64,000 nucleotides of DNA from Lachnospiraceae bacterium (GTDB lineage Bacteria; Bacillota; Clostridia; Lachnospirales; Lachnospiraceae): NCBI GenBank assembly GCA_017626095.1, contig JAGAJL010000020.1, forward strand, positions 1 to 64,000. Direction: 5' to 3'. A program made the translations under genes and the position numbers. Below the pieces are notes generated by a model. The model saw only the letters and a list, made by a program, of their open reading frames with translations. It ran no database searches and had not been told where the DNA came from. Shown in pieces: positions 1 through 7,748 of the stretch (positions within the stretch are counted from its first letter, which is position 1; each line of letters begins with the position of its first letter).

Positions 1-147
1 GAAAGAATGGGAATGGTCAATAGTGCAGATAAAAACGTGCCGTAAAAAACAGCATGTTCGAATAGATGATAGGAAGGAGAGGTCAGATTTAATCTGCGGT
101 AAAGCTGCCGTAGGTAGGAACTATAATTCGACGCATGACACTATAGT
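1..147. other. window edge, no assigned gene
   Basis: No gene can be assigned here. In frame 1 a short open stretch runs in from the window edge and stops at 43-45, which could be the tail of a gene starting upstream. Frame 2 is open without a stop for about 50 codons and closes near 160, but its translation matches no family I recognise. A stop in frame 1 at 136-138 fixes the earliest possible start of the following gene. Confidence 0.4.
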
Positions 148-429
148 ATGTGGTATGTAAGTAGAATCGAAGAATCTGATTTCGGCTGTGAAGAGAGAAT
201 GCCGGGCGAACCATTGTTGGTACTTGTTACATTGGAAAGTGACGATGGCAGATTGTGTCAGTTTGAAGTGGCTGAAGAATGGCTTTTGCATCAGGAAATC
301 GAAGAGGGCGATGAATGGCCGGAAGATATTGATGGGCCGGATCCGGATTCTGAAAAGGCAGCAAACATGTTTGCCTGGATGGATAATTACATGGAAGCGC
401 TTAGAGAAATGGACGAGGAATTTCTTTGA
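148..429 (+). CDS. small acidic hypothetical protein
   Basis: This 93-residue, strongly acidic protein matches no family I can name. It is soluble, with no signal peptide or membrane segment, and ends in a helical stretch rich in Met, Glu and Trp. The first ATG after an in-frame stop at 136-138 is taken as the start. It has no good ribosome binding site, and an ATG at 199 preceded by a GAGAGA motif is a reasonable alternative that would give 76 residues. The composition (about one quarter Asp/Glu) and the absence of stops support a real gene. Its stop codon overlaps the -35 box of a likely promoter for the next transcript. Confidence 0.6.
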   Translation: MWYVSRIEESDFGCEERMPGEPLLVLVTLESDDGRLCQFEVAEEWLLHQEIEEGDEWPEDIDGPDPDSEKAANMFAWMDNYMEALREMDEEFL

Positions 430-457
430 CATATTCGCTTTATGGTGTTAATATGAT
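426..457 (+). promoter_or_regulatory. promoter candidate for short + strand RNA
   Basis: A perfect TTGACA (426-431) is followed by TATGAT (452-457). The 20-nt spacer is longer than the usual 17. The -35 box overlaps the stop codon of the preceding gene. A transcript from here would start near 464 and run into the hairpin at 519-553, opposing the toxin mRNA. Confidence 0.4.
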
Positions 458-463
458 TTATAG

Positions 464-553
464 AAAGGGTGCTACCGATAGATGGTTAGTCCATTGAAAA
501 AGTATAATCACAAGAATGACCGCTTGTTTTCTCAGGACAGGGCGGTTATTTTT
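464..553 (+). ncRNA. candidate antitoxin RNA of a type I TA pair
   Basis: This is the predicted short transcript between a + strand promoter and a terminator hairpin; it contains no credible coding frame. Its 3' part overlaps the end of the toxin gene (546-641, opposite strand), so the two RNAs would be complementary over the terminator. Convergent transcripts sharing one bidirectional terminator are typical of Fst/par-like and other Firmicute type I toxin-antitoxin loci. The 10-mer GGGTGCTACC at 467-476 recurs at the 5' end of the toxin mRNA on the other strand. This is inference from layout only; expression was not observed. Confidence 0.4.
519..553. terminator. bidirectional terminator of the TA locus
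   Basis: ACCGC (519-523) pairs with GCGGT (542-546). A T-rich stretch follows on the + strand, and an A-rich stretch precedes the hairpin, giving a partial U-run on the - strand. It lies between the convergent toxin gene and the putative antitoxin RNA and could end both. Confidence 0.55.
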
Positions 554-641
554 GCGTTTTATGGTTTCCTATGGTATATCCAAGTCCGAAACAGGTCAGG
601 CACAAGCTGATAACTGCAATCAGATCTTCAATAGTCAACAT
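546..641 (-). CDS. 31-residue hydrophobic peptide, type I toxin-like
   Basis: The peptide begins MLTIEDLIAVISLCLTC and has one membrane segment (about residues 6-25) followed by a short polar, basic tail ending HKTQK. Size, single hydrophobic helix and charged C-terminus match the TxpA/BsrG/Fst-like membrane toxins of Firmicutes. The ribosome binding site is strong (GGAGG about 8 nt before the chosen ATG). An in-frame ATG two codons earlier sits too close to that site. The gene is followed at once by a terminator, and a long leader (642-770) can fold so as to affect the ribosome binding site. No homologue was searched; the toxic function is inferred. Confidence 0.6.
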   Translation of the reverse strand: MLTIEDLIAVISLCLTCFGLGYTIGNHKTQK

Positions 642-770
642 TAGCATCCCCTCCGTTAGCAAGATTTCCACCAGATTAACAGGGGATTTCTATGTAAACA
701 GAGAGTTATAAGCCCTCTGGTGAAGGCCTAACCGCCTACCGTGAATGGTAGCACCCATGAGAATACTGTA
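642..770 (-). promoter_or_regulatory. structured leader of toxin-like mRNA
   Basis: On the - strand this region runs from a copy of GGGTGCTACC (747-756) to the ribosome binding site. It contains complementary stretches, CACCAGA near the 5' end and TCTGGTG shortly before the ribosome binding site, able to form a long-range stem. Such leader folding is known to delay translation in type I toxin mRNAs. The promoter upstream (around 757-800) is weak and only a TATTCT-like -10 is visible. Confidence 0.4.
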
Positions 771-964
771 ACAGAAGAAATGAAAATATCTAATAGAAAA
801 TGGGTTTAAAAATAAACGAAATAACGATATATAATTCTAAAGAAAATCTTAGATAGTATAGTATGTTATATGGGGCAATATAAAAAAGTATATACCCCAA
901 CCAAATAAATCAGGATCAGGAAACTCCAAAACCCAAAAATCAATCGAAAGAAACGAGGAACAGC

Positions 965-1903
965 ATGAATACACAATATTTTCGATATGCGGTAGAAATA
1001 GAAAAAACAGGATCCATCACGCGGGCGGCACAGAATCTTTATATGGCGCAACCCAACTTAAGCAAGGCAATCCGGGATATGGAACAGGATCTTGGATATG
1101 AGATTTTTAAACGTACACCGAGTGGAATCAAGGTGACGGAAAAAGGAAGCGAATTTCTCTATCATGCGCATAAGATGATTGAGCAGTTGGATGAAATGGA
1201 GAAGATATCGCAAAGAGATGCAGAAGAAATCAGGCGTTTCAAGCTTTCTATACCGAGGGGAAGTTATATTGCGAACGGTTATACGGAGTTTGTGGCAAAT
1301 CTGGATATGAGCGAAGGAATTGAAATTACCATCAATGAGACGAACACGCTGCAGACAATCAGCAATGTAGCAGACAGGGGATATCATATGGGGATTATCC
1401 GATACCCCAAAGCCAATGAGGATTATTTCCAAAGAGCATTAGAAAATAACAAACTGATAGGAGAGACTATTTGGGAGTTTGAATACGTGCTTGTAATGTC
1501 CGAGAAACATCCGCTCGCAAAGAAAGAGGTTGTTAATAAACAGGATTTGGAACAGTATGTAAAGATTACCCATGGAGATATTCTGATGCCGGATGAAAAA
1601 AACGGAATGAAATCAAAGGAAAAGAATACGGGAAAGAACAGTCGCACGATTTATGTTTATGAAAGGGGCAGTCAGTTCGATTTGCTGACAAAGGTTCCTA
1701 CAACTTATATGTGGGTTTCGCCGATACCGGATAAATATTTGAAACAGTATCATCTGGTACAACGGGCATGTAAGGTTGAGGATAATCTTTACAAGGATGT
1801 GTTAATATATAGGAAAGATTATCAGTTGTCGGATTTGGATATTCTCTTCCAGAAAAAACTGTATAGTTCCAAAGTTGAAGTTGCATGCGAAAGTGTCATA
1901 TGA
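965..1903 (+). CDS. LysR family transcriptional regulator
   Basis: A 312-residue protein with the LysR architecture. The N-terminal winged helix-turn-helix (residues about 1-60) includes the typical GSITRAAQNLYMAQPNLSKA stretch, followed by a linker helix and a periplasmic-binding-like effector domain. These proteins act as cytoplasmic tetramers that sense a small molecule and usually control a neighbouring gene. The next gene encodes a formate/nitrite channel and is the likely target, but the effector cannot be read from sequence. The start ATG follows a GAGGAAC site. A terminator overlaps the last codons, so the regulator appears to be transcribed alone. Confidence 0.88.
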   Translation: MNTQYFRYAVEIEKTGSITRAAQNLYMAQPNLSKAIRDMEQDLGYEIFKRTPSGIKVTEKGSEFLYHAHKMIEQLDEMEKISQRDAEEIRRFKLSIPRGSYIANGYTEFVANLDMSEGIEITINETNTLQTISNVADRGYHMGIIRYPKANEDYFQRALENNKLIGETIWEFEYVLVMSEKHPLAKKEVVNKQDLEQYVKITHGDILMPDEKNGMKSKEKNTGKNSRTIYVYERGSQFDLLTKVPTTYMWVSPIPDKYLKQYHLVQRACKVEDNLYKDVLIYRKDYQLSDLDILFQKKLYSSKVEVACESVI

Positions 1904-1925
1904 TTTTTCATATGGCACTTTTTTT
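1889..1925 (+). terminator. intrinsic terminator of the lysR gene
   Basis: AAGTGTCATATGA pairs with TCATATGGCACTT across a TTTT loop, followed by a run of T. The hairpin begins inside the last codons of the LysR gene. Confidence 0.85.
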
Positions 1926-2176
1926 AATTTATATTACCCGCCATGGCAGAAGATTTGCTAGACTGTCCTCGAAGGAAACAAGACAGAAACAAAAGTCAGC
2001 GCAATTCGTAAAATGTGAAATACAATACTCGGATTGCTGACAGTAACGAAATAGAAAACAGAGCCGGCAGAGCCGGAGCAGCAAACCATCAAAACAAAAA
2101 GTCAAGATAAAAAATAGTAACTTAATAAAACAAGAAACAACAAAACAAAAAAATAATATAAGAGGATTAATGCCAC

Positions 2177-3088
2177 ATGGACAACTTTTTATCTATAAAA
2201 AGCGCAGTGAATAAATATATAGCCGGATGCGAATCAAAGGTTAATACGCCGGTAGGAAAATTGTTGCTCAAAGCACTCTTTGCAGGCATGATGATTGCCA
2301 TGGGAGCAGCAGGAAGCAGTGTTGCAGCGCATTCCGTAGGAAATGTGGGTTTGGCAAAGCTTGCAGCTGCTGTTGTATTTCCGGTAGGCTTGATGATGGT
2401 CATTATGATGGGAGCAGAGCTTTTTACCGGAGACTGCCTGATGATCATGGCTACGGCATCCAAAAAGCACAGCTATAAACAGCTTATAAAAGTTCTTTCT
2501 ATTGTATATATCGGAAACTTTATAGGAGCTGCCATGACGGCAATGGCTGTTGCCGGTAGTGGACAGTGGAATTATTCAAACAACGTTCTGGGTGCTTACA
2601 CCATCAAGGTGGCATTAGGAAAAGTGTCTTTGGATTTTGGTCAGGCAATGATTTCCGGTGTTTTGTGTAATATTCTGGTATGTATTGCTGTTATGATGGC
2701 ACTGTGCGCAAAAGATGTGACAGGCAAGTTGTTATCTTCATTTTTTATTATTTTCCTTTTTGTAACAGAAGGATTTGAACACTGTGTCGCAAATATGTAC
2801 TACATTACAGCCGGATTGTTAGCAAAACTAAATCCGGATTATCTGCAGTCTGCCATGACAGAATTTGGCTTACAGGCAGAACAACTGGCAGAATTGAATG
2901 TGGGAAGTTTTCTTTTTCATAATCTGCTTCCAGTAACCATCGGAAATATCATCGGAGGAATGGTATGTATCGGACTTCCGCTGTTATATCTCAATAAAGA
3001 TAAGACTCAGGATATGAGAGTTGTAAAGGAGGATAAACATGAACATGGTATGGTTTTTGGAAGAAACGTTTCAGGTATTGCTAATTGA
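2177..3088 (+). CDS. formate/nitrite transporter (FNT family)
   Basis: A 303-residue integral membrane protein with about six membrane helices of the FNT channel family (FocA, NirC, hydrosulfide channel). Family signatures are visible: GAELFTGD at about residues 76-83 and GFEHCVANMYYI at about 193-204, which carries the conserved pore His. FNT proteins are pentameric channels that pass small monovalent anions such as formate, nitrite or hydrosulfide. Which one cannot be decided here; formate is likely in a fermenter. The ATG lies 12 nt after a GAGG site. The 3' end overlaps a small membrane peptide gene, and a strong terminator follows. Confidence 0.9.
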   Translation: MDNFLSIKSAVNKYIAGCESKVNTPVGKLLLKALFAGMMIAMGAAGSSVAAHSVGNVGLAKLAAAVVFPVGLMMVIMMGAELFTGDCLMIMATASKKHSYKQLIKVLSIVYIGNFIGAAMTAMAVAGSGQWNYSNNVLGAYTIKVALGKVSLDFGQAMISGVLCNILVCIAVMMALCAKDVTGKLLSSFFIIFLFVTEGFEHCVANMYYITAGLLAKLNPDYLQSAMTEFGLQAEQLAELNVGSFLFHNLLPVTIGNIIGGMVCIGLPLLYLNKDKTQDMRVVKEDKHEHGMVFGRNVSGIAN

Positions 3089-3170
3089 GGCAGCAGGCGT
3101 TGCCGCAGTCGCAGCACTGCTGTATGGATATGTTAAGATGATGTCTCACACAGATATCAGAAGAAAATAG
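3039..3170 (+). CDS. 43-residue single-span membrane peptide
   Basis: This small frame starts inside the end of the FNT gene in another reading frame and continues 82 nt beyond it. It has a near-perfect ribosome binding site (AAAGGAGG, 7 nt before ATG). The peptide starts MNMVWFLEETFQVLL, carries one hydrophobic helix rich in Ala, Val and Leu (about residues 12-32) and ends in a basic DIRRK tail. The overlap of 50 nt suggests translational coupling with the channel. It could be an accessory subunit of the FNT channel or an independent membrane peptide. No family is recognised. Confidence 0.6.
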   Translation: MNMVWFLEETFQVLLIEAAGVAAVAALLYGYVKMMSHTDIRRK

Positions 3171-3182
3171 CTTTCCCAACCG

Positions 3183-3230
3183 CCCCGAATATACGTGTAG
3201 CCCCCTGCACGGATTCGGGGTTTCCTTTTT
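3183..3230 (+). terminator. intrinsic terminator after the FNT gene
   Basis: CCCCGAAT (3183-3190) pairs with ATTCGGGG (3213-3220), with an inner CGTG/CACG pairing, followed by TTTCCTTTTT. Confidence 0.9.
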
Positions 3231-3288
3231 CGGAGAGATTAACAATATGTAGAGAGATAAACAGAGTTAAGATTTTGTAAAGATTATT

Positions 3289-3318
3289 AGCGGCATTCAA
3301 GTTTTGAGTGCTGTTTTT
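3289..3318 (+). terminator. hairpin with T-run just before the antiporter promoter
   Basis: GCATTCAA pairs with TTGAGTGC, extended by weaker pairs, and is followed by a T-run. It lies upstream of the predicted antiporter promoter, so it more likely insulates the operon from upstream transcription than acts as an attenuator. Confidence 0.5.
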
Positions 3319-3319
3319 C

Positions 3320-3348
3320 TTGTGATTTATTAGTGTTTGGTGTAGAAT
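3320..3348 (+). promoter_or_regulatory. promoter of the antiporter operon
   Basis: TTGTGA (3320-3325), a 17-nt spacer and TAGAAT (3343-3348) give a good housekeeping sigma promoter about 30 nt before the first ribosome binding site of the antiporter operon. Confidence 0.5.
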
Positions 3349-3385
3349 AATCAGTTGGAAATGAGAAAGAAAGAAGGAAGTACAT

Positions 3386-3862
3386 ATGTATATACTGTTT
3401 TTCTTGTGCTGGATCATCTTTAATGGACAGCTCACAGTAGAAATTGGAATAATCGGTATTTTCGTGGCAGCATTGCTGTATGCTTTTATCTGTAAATTTA
3501 TGGGCTGGAGTTTTTATAAGGATATTCATATGATGCAGTATGCTATTTTTATGGTTGGATATCTCTTTGTATTGATTTGGGAAATTATAAAGGCCAATTT
3601 TGATACGATGAAAATGATATTTACGTCAAAATATGAGAGAGAGCCGGTTTTGGTTACTTTTCGTACAAAAATAAAATCGCCGGTGTTACGAGTTTTACTG
3701 GCAAATTCCATCACGCTGACACCGGGAACCATTACGGTGTCTTTGGAAGATGATACCTATGTGGTTCATGCGCTGGATAAAGATTTTGCAGAAGGAATTG
3801 AGAATTCGGTTTTCGTGCGGATGTTAGAAAAAGCGGAAAGGATTGGAAAAAAAGATGAGTAG
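3386..3862 (+). CDS. mrpE: multisubunit cation/H+ antiporter subunit MrpE-like
   Basis: A 158-residue protein with membrane helices in its N-terminal half and a conserved cytoplasmic tail containing the family motif LLANSITLTPGTITV (about residues 104-118). This is the MrpE/MnhE family, a small subunit needed for assembly and activity of the Mrp-type Na+/H+ antiporter in the cytoplasmic membrane. It is the first gene of a tightly packed ten-gene operon. The start follows an AAGGAAG site and a predicted promoter. The gene overlaps the next one by 8 nt. Confidence 0.9.
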   Translation: MYILFFLCWIIFNGQLTVEIGIIGIFVAALLYAFICKFMGWSFYKDIHMMQYAIFMVGYLFVLIWEIIKANFDTMKMIFTSKYEREPVLVTFRTKIKSPVLRVLLANSITLTPGTITVSLEDDTYVVHALDKDFAEGIENSVFVRMLEKAERIGKKDE

Positions 3863-4328
3863 CGGAATTCAGGCTTTGGAAACAACTTATCATTTTTTGT
3901 TTGTCGGAGTTCTTATTGTACTGGGAATCATGCTGTTTTTATGCCTGATTCGGGCATGTATGGGTCCGACGGTTGCCGACCGGTTGGTATCCGTAAACAT
4001 GATGGGAACCATGGTTATGACCATTATGGCGATTTTAGCCGTTATGATGAATGAAAGTTATCTGGTGGACATTTGTATTATTTATGCCATGATCAGCTTC
4101 CTTGCAGTTATCGTTCTGTCCAAGGTTATCATGGGCGTACATAAGGAAGAAGAAAAAATGTCAGAAGAACAACATACTAAGGGAGTGCAGGCAGCACAAA
4201 CAGAGAAAGAACAAATAATAGAAAAACAGTCAAAAGAAATACAAATAGAAGAAACAAAAAAAATAGAAGAAACACAAACAGTTGAAATCGAGTTGGAAGA
4301 AAAAAATCACGCAGAGGAGGAGCATTAA
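3855..4328 (+). CDS. mrpF: antiporter subunit MrpF-like with long hydrophilic tail
   Basis: The first 95 residues or so are a typical MrpF: three membrane helices with the motif RACMGPTVADRLVSVN. The family is normally about 90 residues, but this protein is 157 because it carries some 60 extra residues rich in Glu, Lys, Gln and Thr with no Cys and no predicted fold, reading like a charged coiled-coil or disordered tail on the cytoplasmic side. The ATG at 3855 overlaps the end of mrpE; a TTG at 3843 is less likely. The tail may contact other subunits or a partner protein. Its role is unknown. Confidence 0.88.
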   Translation: MSSGIQALETTYHFLFVGVLIVLGIMLFLCLIRACMGPTVADRLVSVNMMGTMVMTIMAILAVMMNESYLVDICIIYAMISFLAVIVLSKVIMGVHKEEEKMSEEQHTKGVQAAQTEKEQIIEKQSKEIQIEETKKIEETQTVEIELEEKNHAEEEH

Positions 4329-4329
4329 A

Positions 4330-4656
4330 ATGGAAATTTTGTTATGGATTCGTTTTATTTTGGGAACCTTGTTTTTGTTGGCAGGAATGGTGCTCTTTGT
4401 CGTTGAAATCATCAGCGTATTTAAGTTGGATTATGTGCTAAACCGCATGCATGCGGCGGCGACCGGAGATACATCCGGAATTGGATTGTCCTTAATCGGG
4501 CTCATGATCTTAAACGGTTTTAATCTGATTACGTTGAAATTGTTGTTGGTCGTTGTGTTTTTATGGTTTTCATCTCCGGTTTCTTCTCATTTGATTGCCA
4601 AATTGGAAGCTGCCACCCATGAGGGTGAGGACCGGTACGGAAAGGTGGAGAAATAA
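4330..4656 (+). CDS. mrpG: antiporter subunit MrpG-like
   Basis: A 108-residue protein with three membrane helices and the MrpG/MnhG signature around RMHAAATGDTSGIGLSLIGL (about residues 39-58). It is a small structural subunit of Mrp-type antiporters and related membrane-bound hydrogenases. The ATG at 4330 follows a strong GAGGAGG site; a longer frame opening at 4282 overlaps mrpF and was not chosen. The stop codon overlaps the next start (TAATG), which indicates coupled translation. Confidence 0.9.
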   Translation: MEILLWIRFILGTLFLLAGMVLFVVEIISVFKLDYVLNRMHAAATGDTSGIGLSLIGLMILNGFNLITLKLLLVVVFLWFSSPVSSHLIAKLEAATHEGEDRYGKVEK

Positions 4657-4922
4657 TGGATTATTTTATGTACATATTATTGTTTTTCCTGGTTGTCTGT
4701 GCAGTGGCAGTCAGCTTTACCAAAAATCTTTTGAATGCGGTTTTGGTTTTTATGTCTTACAGCCTGATTATGTCTATCGTCTGGATTTTATTGGAATCGC
4801 CGGATTTGGCGATTACGGAAGCAGCGGTAGGTGCAGGCGTTACCAGTATTCTTTTCTTTGTTACCTTAAAGAAGATTGAAGCAATCAGAAAGGAGAATAA
4901 AGATGAGCAGACTGAAAAATGA
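4656..4922 (+). CDS. DUF4040 / MbhD-like antiporter subunit
   Basis: An 88-residue, three-helix membrane protein with the motif ITEAAVGAGVTSILFFVTL typical of DUF4040, the domain called MbhD in membrane-bound hydrogenases and corresponding to part of the C-terminal region of classical MrpA. Here it is a separate gene, as in Mbh-type complexes. It presumably helps link the antiporter-like subunits with the small B/C/E/F/G subunits. The start overlaps the mrpG stop by one base, and its end overlaps the next gene by 20 nt. Confidence 0.85.
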   Translation: MDYFMYILLFFLVVCAVAVSFTKNLLNAVLVFMSYSLIMSIVWILLESPDLAITEAAVGAGVTSILFFVTLKKIEAIRKENKDEQTEK

Positions 4923-5862
4923 TGAAGAGTATGCAAAAACGAAAGCCTTTCACTTTTTCCGCTGGATGAAAGGCACTAAGGATCCTTATCTGGACGAAGT
5001 GGAGATGCAGCCGGGTGTGCCTTATCAGGATAGTCTTACACTGGAAGAGATTATGGCACAAGAGCAGCAGACTATGGAAAAGGTTTATGATACCGAAACG
5101 AATAAATGGATAGCCTTTTTTAATAAAGTGTATTCCGTCAGTTCTGTTTTGTTCTGTCTGGTGCTTGCCGGTATTATGTTGTACATGGTAGCATCTTTAC
5201 CGCGATTTGGAACTGTGGACAGGCCGATTAATAATGAGGTTTCGCAGGTTTATATCGAAAACGGTATTCAGGATACCGGTGCCGTTAATATTGTAACGGG
5301 AATGATATTAAATTACCGTGCATTTGATACGTTTGGTGAGACCTGTGTGCTTTTTATTGCCACGACTTGTGTCATGGTTCTTTTAATGAAGGAAGAAGAA
5401 AAAATCCGTGCGGATAAGAGTCTCAACGATCGTCTTTATGAGCCGAAAAATGATGTTATTTTGCAGAATGTGGCATTTGTGTTAGTACCGATTGTTTTTA
5501 TTTTTGGAATCTATGTCATTTTGAACGGACATCTTTCTCCGGGCGGCGGTTTCTCCGGAGGCGCCATGATTGGAGCCGGTATGATTCTGTATGTCAGTGC
5601 CTACGGATTTGACAAAATGCAGAAATTCTTTAATGAGAAGACCTACAAGGTTGTCAAGGTTGCGGCGCTTTGTACATATTGTGTTGTCATTACCTATTAT
5701 CTGTTTATGGGAGCTAATGATTTTAACAATCACATTTCCCTGGGTGTACCGGGCATGATTTTCTCTGCCGGAATCATTTTATGGCTGAACATTTTTGTCG
5801 GCATCGAGGTTGCATGTACGATGTATGCCTTCTATGCATTATTCAGAAGAGGAGGACTGTAA
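4903..5862 (+). CDS. MbhE-MrpB fusion antiporter subunit
   Basis: A 319-residue protein made of three parts: a soluble N-terminal extension of about 70 residues of unknown role; an MbhE-like region around residues 75-160 containing GAVNIVTGMILNYRAFDTFG; and an MrpB/MnhB domain from about residue 180 with the hallmark HLSPGGGFSGGAMIGA. In classical Mrp complexes the MbhE part is the C-terminus of MrpA and MrpB is separate, so this is a rearranged fusion. The ATG at 4903 is preceded by AGGAG. It lies within the operon and overlaps the previous gene. Confidence 0.85.
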   Translation: MSRLKNDEEYAKTKAFHFFRWMKGTKDPYLDEVEMQPGVPYQDSLTLEEIMAQEQQTMEKVYDTETNKWIAFFNKVYSVSSVLFCLVLAGIMLYMVASLPRFGTVDRPINNEVSQVYIENGIQDTGAVNIVTGMILNYRAFDTFGETCVLFIATTCVMVLLMKEEEKIRADKSLNDRLYEPKNDVILQNVAFVLVPIVFIFGIYVILNGHLSPGGGFSGGAMIGAGMILYVSAYGFDKMQKFFNEKTYKVVKVAALCTYCVVITYYLFMGANDFNNHISLGVPGMIFSAGIILWLNIFVGIEVACTMYAFYALFRRGGL

Positions 5863-5863
5863 G

Positions 5864-6238
5864 ATGTTGGACGGTTTAATCGCAAATTACGGGGAAGCAG
5901 TTGCAGTTCTTCTGTTTGCTATAGGCTTTGCCAATCTGTTATTACAAAAAAACCTGATTAAAAAAATCATCGGATTGAATTTCATGGATACAGGAACTTA
6001 TTTATTCCTTGCAGAGAAAGGATATATTGCCGGTCGCATGGCACCGATTGTTGTGGATGGAGTTCAGGATGTGAATCGCTACATCAATCCAATTCCCAGT
6101 GGTCTGGTATTGACGGGTATCGTTGTATCGGTATCGGTTACGGCATTGATGCTTTCTTTGACGATTCGTTTGTATCAGAGATATCATACTTTGAATATGG
6201 ATGAAATTTCCACGATTCTAAAGAAGGAGGAAATCTAA
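5864..6238 (+). CDS. mrpC: antiporter subunit MrpC / NuoK-like
   Basis: A 124-residue, three-helix membrane protein of the MrpC/NuoK family. The conserved region around IIGLNFMDTGTYLFL (about residues 35-49) is seen where NuoK carries its membrane acidic residue. It forms part of the proton/cation path between antiporter-like subunits. ATG 5864 follows GAGGAGG; a frame opening upstream at 5795 lies inside the previous gene and was rejected. The next gene starts two bases after the stop. Confidence 0.88.
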   Translation: MLDGLIANYGEAVAVLLFAIGFANLLLQKNLIKKIIGLNFMDTGTYLFLAEKGYIAGRMAPIVVDGVQDVNRYINPIPSGLVLTGIVVSVSVTALMLSLTIRLYQRYHTLNMDEISTILKKEEI

Positions 6239-6239
6239 A

Positions 6240-7733
6240 ATGGAAATCATACGTAATTTTCCCTGTTTCTCCTTAGTTTTATCTATGTGTGCATCCATTA
6301 TTTCTTCGGCACTCAATGGAAAATGGGCGAGAAGATTAAATATTTTTGTCATTTCCGCCATCGGAGTTATGTCTGCATGCACACTGTATTTTACGTTTGT
6401 GACAAACCAATGCTACATATATAAAATGGGACGTTTCTCTGCACCTTGGGGAAACGAAATCCGTTTCGGTAATTTGGAAGCGGTGATGGCATTGTTTTTC
6501 AGTGTCATTATGTTGCTTTCAATATTAGGCGGCAGAAAGCATTTGTTTGTAGAGGTAGATCCGTTTAAGGAAAATCTTTACTATGTGTTGATCAACCTGT
6601 TGATAAGTTCCCTTCTGGCATTGATTTATACCAATGACTTGTTTACTGCATACGTATTTGTAGAGATTAATACGATTTCTGCCTGTGGACTCATTATGAT
6701 CCGTGAAAATGGTCATACGCTGGAAGCAGCGACACGTTATATGCTGATGAGTCTGATTGGTTCCGGTCTGCTTTTGTTTGGACTTTGTATCCTGTATGAC
6801 ATTACGGGTCATCTGTTGATGAGTAATATCAAGGAGCAGGTGTTGATTCTGGCACAGACGGGACAGTATCATATTCCGTTAGTTGTGGCAATTATTTTTA
6901 TGGGTGTCGGCCTTGCGATTAAAAGTGCTTTATTCCCTTTTCATTCGTGGCTGCCGGATTCCTATGGATATTCTACGGCTTCGAGTGCGGCGATTTTGTC
7001 CAGTTTGGTATCAAAAGGATATATTTTCCTGCTGATTAAGATTTTTTACCGTGTCATCGGTTTTGAAATCATTGATGAGAGCCGGTTATTTAACGTGCTC
7101 TTTGTTTTCGGTCTCTGTGGTATGATTTTCGGTTCGTTAAGTGCCATTCGTGAAAATGATATCCGCAGAATGATTGCTTTTTCATCCGTTGCACAGATTG
7201 GTTACATTTACATGGGCTTTGGTCTTAGCACAGAAACCGGCATGATTGCGTCCATTTTCCATATTTTTTCCCATGCGGCAACCAAGAGTATGCTGTTTAT
7301 TGCGGCTGTGGGGCTTACAGATGCCTCCGGAAAGAGCAAAAAGTTTATTGACTTAACCGGAGCAGGATACCGCAACGTGATTGCTGGAGCAACCTTTACC
7401 GTTGGTTCTTTGTCCATGGTAGGTGTGCCGTTGTTCTCCGGTTTTATCAGCAAGATTTTGTTTGCTCAGGCGAGTGTTTCCGTAGGGGTTAACAAGATGC
7501 TGCCTACCTTGATCGTTTTGGCAATCAGTACGATTTTGAATGCGATTTATTTTATGAAGACCGTGGTACGTATTTATACGCCTGTGAAGTCGGATTATCC
7601 GAAAATTCCATGGAAACAGGATGTTTCTTATGCTGTGGTCTGCATCTGTTTTATTATCTGCAACGTAGTACTTGGTATGTGTTCGGAGCCAATCGTCGAT
7701 TTGATTCGCTCAGGCCTTGCCATGTTTGCATAA
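6240..7733 (+). CDS. NuoM/N-like antiporter subunit (first of four)
   Basis: A 497-residue polytopic membrane protein of the proton-conducting subunit family (NuoL/M/N, MrpA/MrpD). The acidic residue of the conserved FVEINTISACGL helix and the lysine of GLAIKSALFPFHSWLPD match the essential Glu/Lys pair of these pumps. About 14 membrane helices are expected. It most resembles MrpD. It follows the mrpC stop by one base with a strong AAGGAGG site. Three more genes of the same family come after it, which is more than the two found in classical Mrp systems. Confidence 0.88.
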   Translation: MEIIRNFPCFSLVLSMCASIISSALNGKWARRLNIFVISAIGVMSACTLYFTFVTNQCYIYKMGRFSAPWGNEIRFGNLEAVMALFFSVIMLLSILGGRKHLFVEVDPFKENLYYVLINLLISSLLALIYTNDLFTAYVFVEINTISACGLIMIRENGHTLEAATRYMLMSLIGSGLLLFGLCILYDITGHLLMSNIKEQVLILAQTGQYHIPLVVAIIFMGVGLAIKSALFPFHSWLPDSYGYSTASSAAILSSLVSKGYIFLLIKIFYRVIGFEIIDESRLFNVLFVFGLCGMIFGSLSAIRENDIRRMIAFSSVAQIGYIYMGFGLSTETGMIASIFHIFSHAATKSMLFIAAVGLTDASGKSKKFIDLTGAGYRNVIAGATFTVGSLSMVGVPLFSGFISKILFAQASVSVGVNKMLPTLIVLAISTILNAIYFMKTVVRIYTPVKSDYPKIPWKQDVSYAVVCICFIICNVVLGMCSEPIVDLIRSGLAMFA

Positions 7734-7748
7734 GGAGGGACGGAAGAT

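Noticed and set aside
4595..4879. Alternative frame across the mrpG and DUF4040 genes
   Set aside because: It overlaps two well-supported membrane subunits in another frame and shows no family features.
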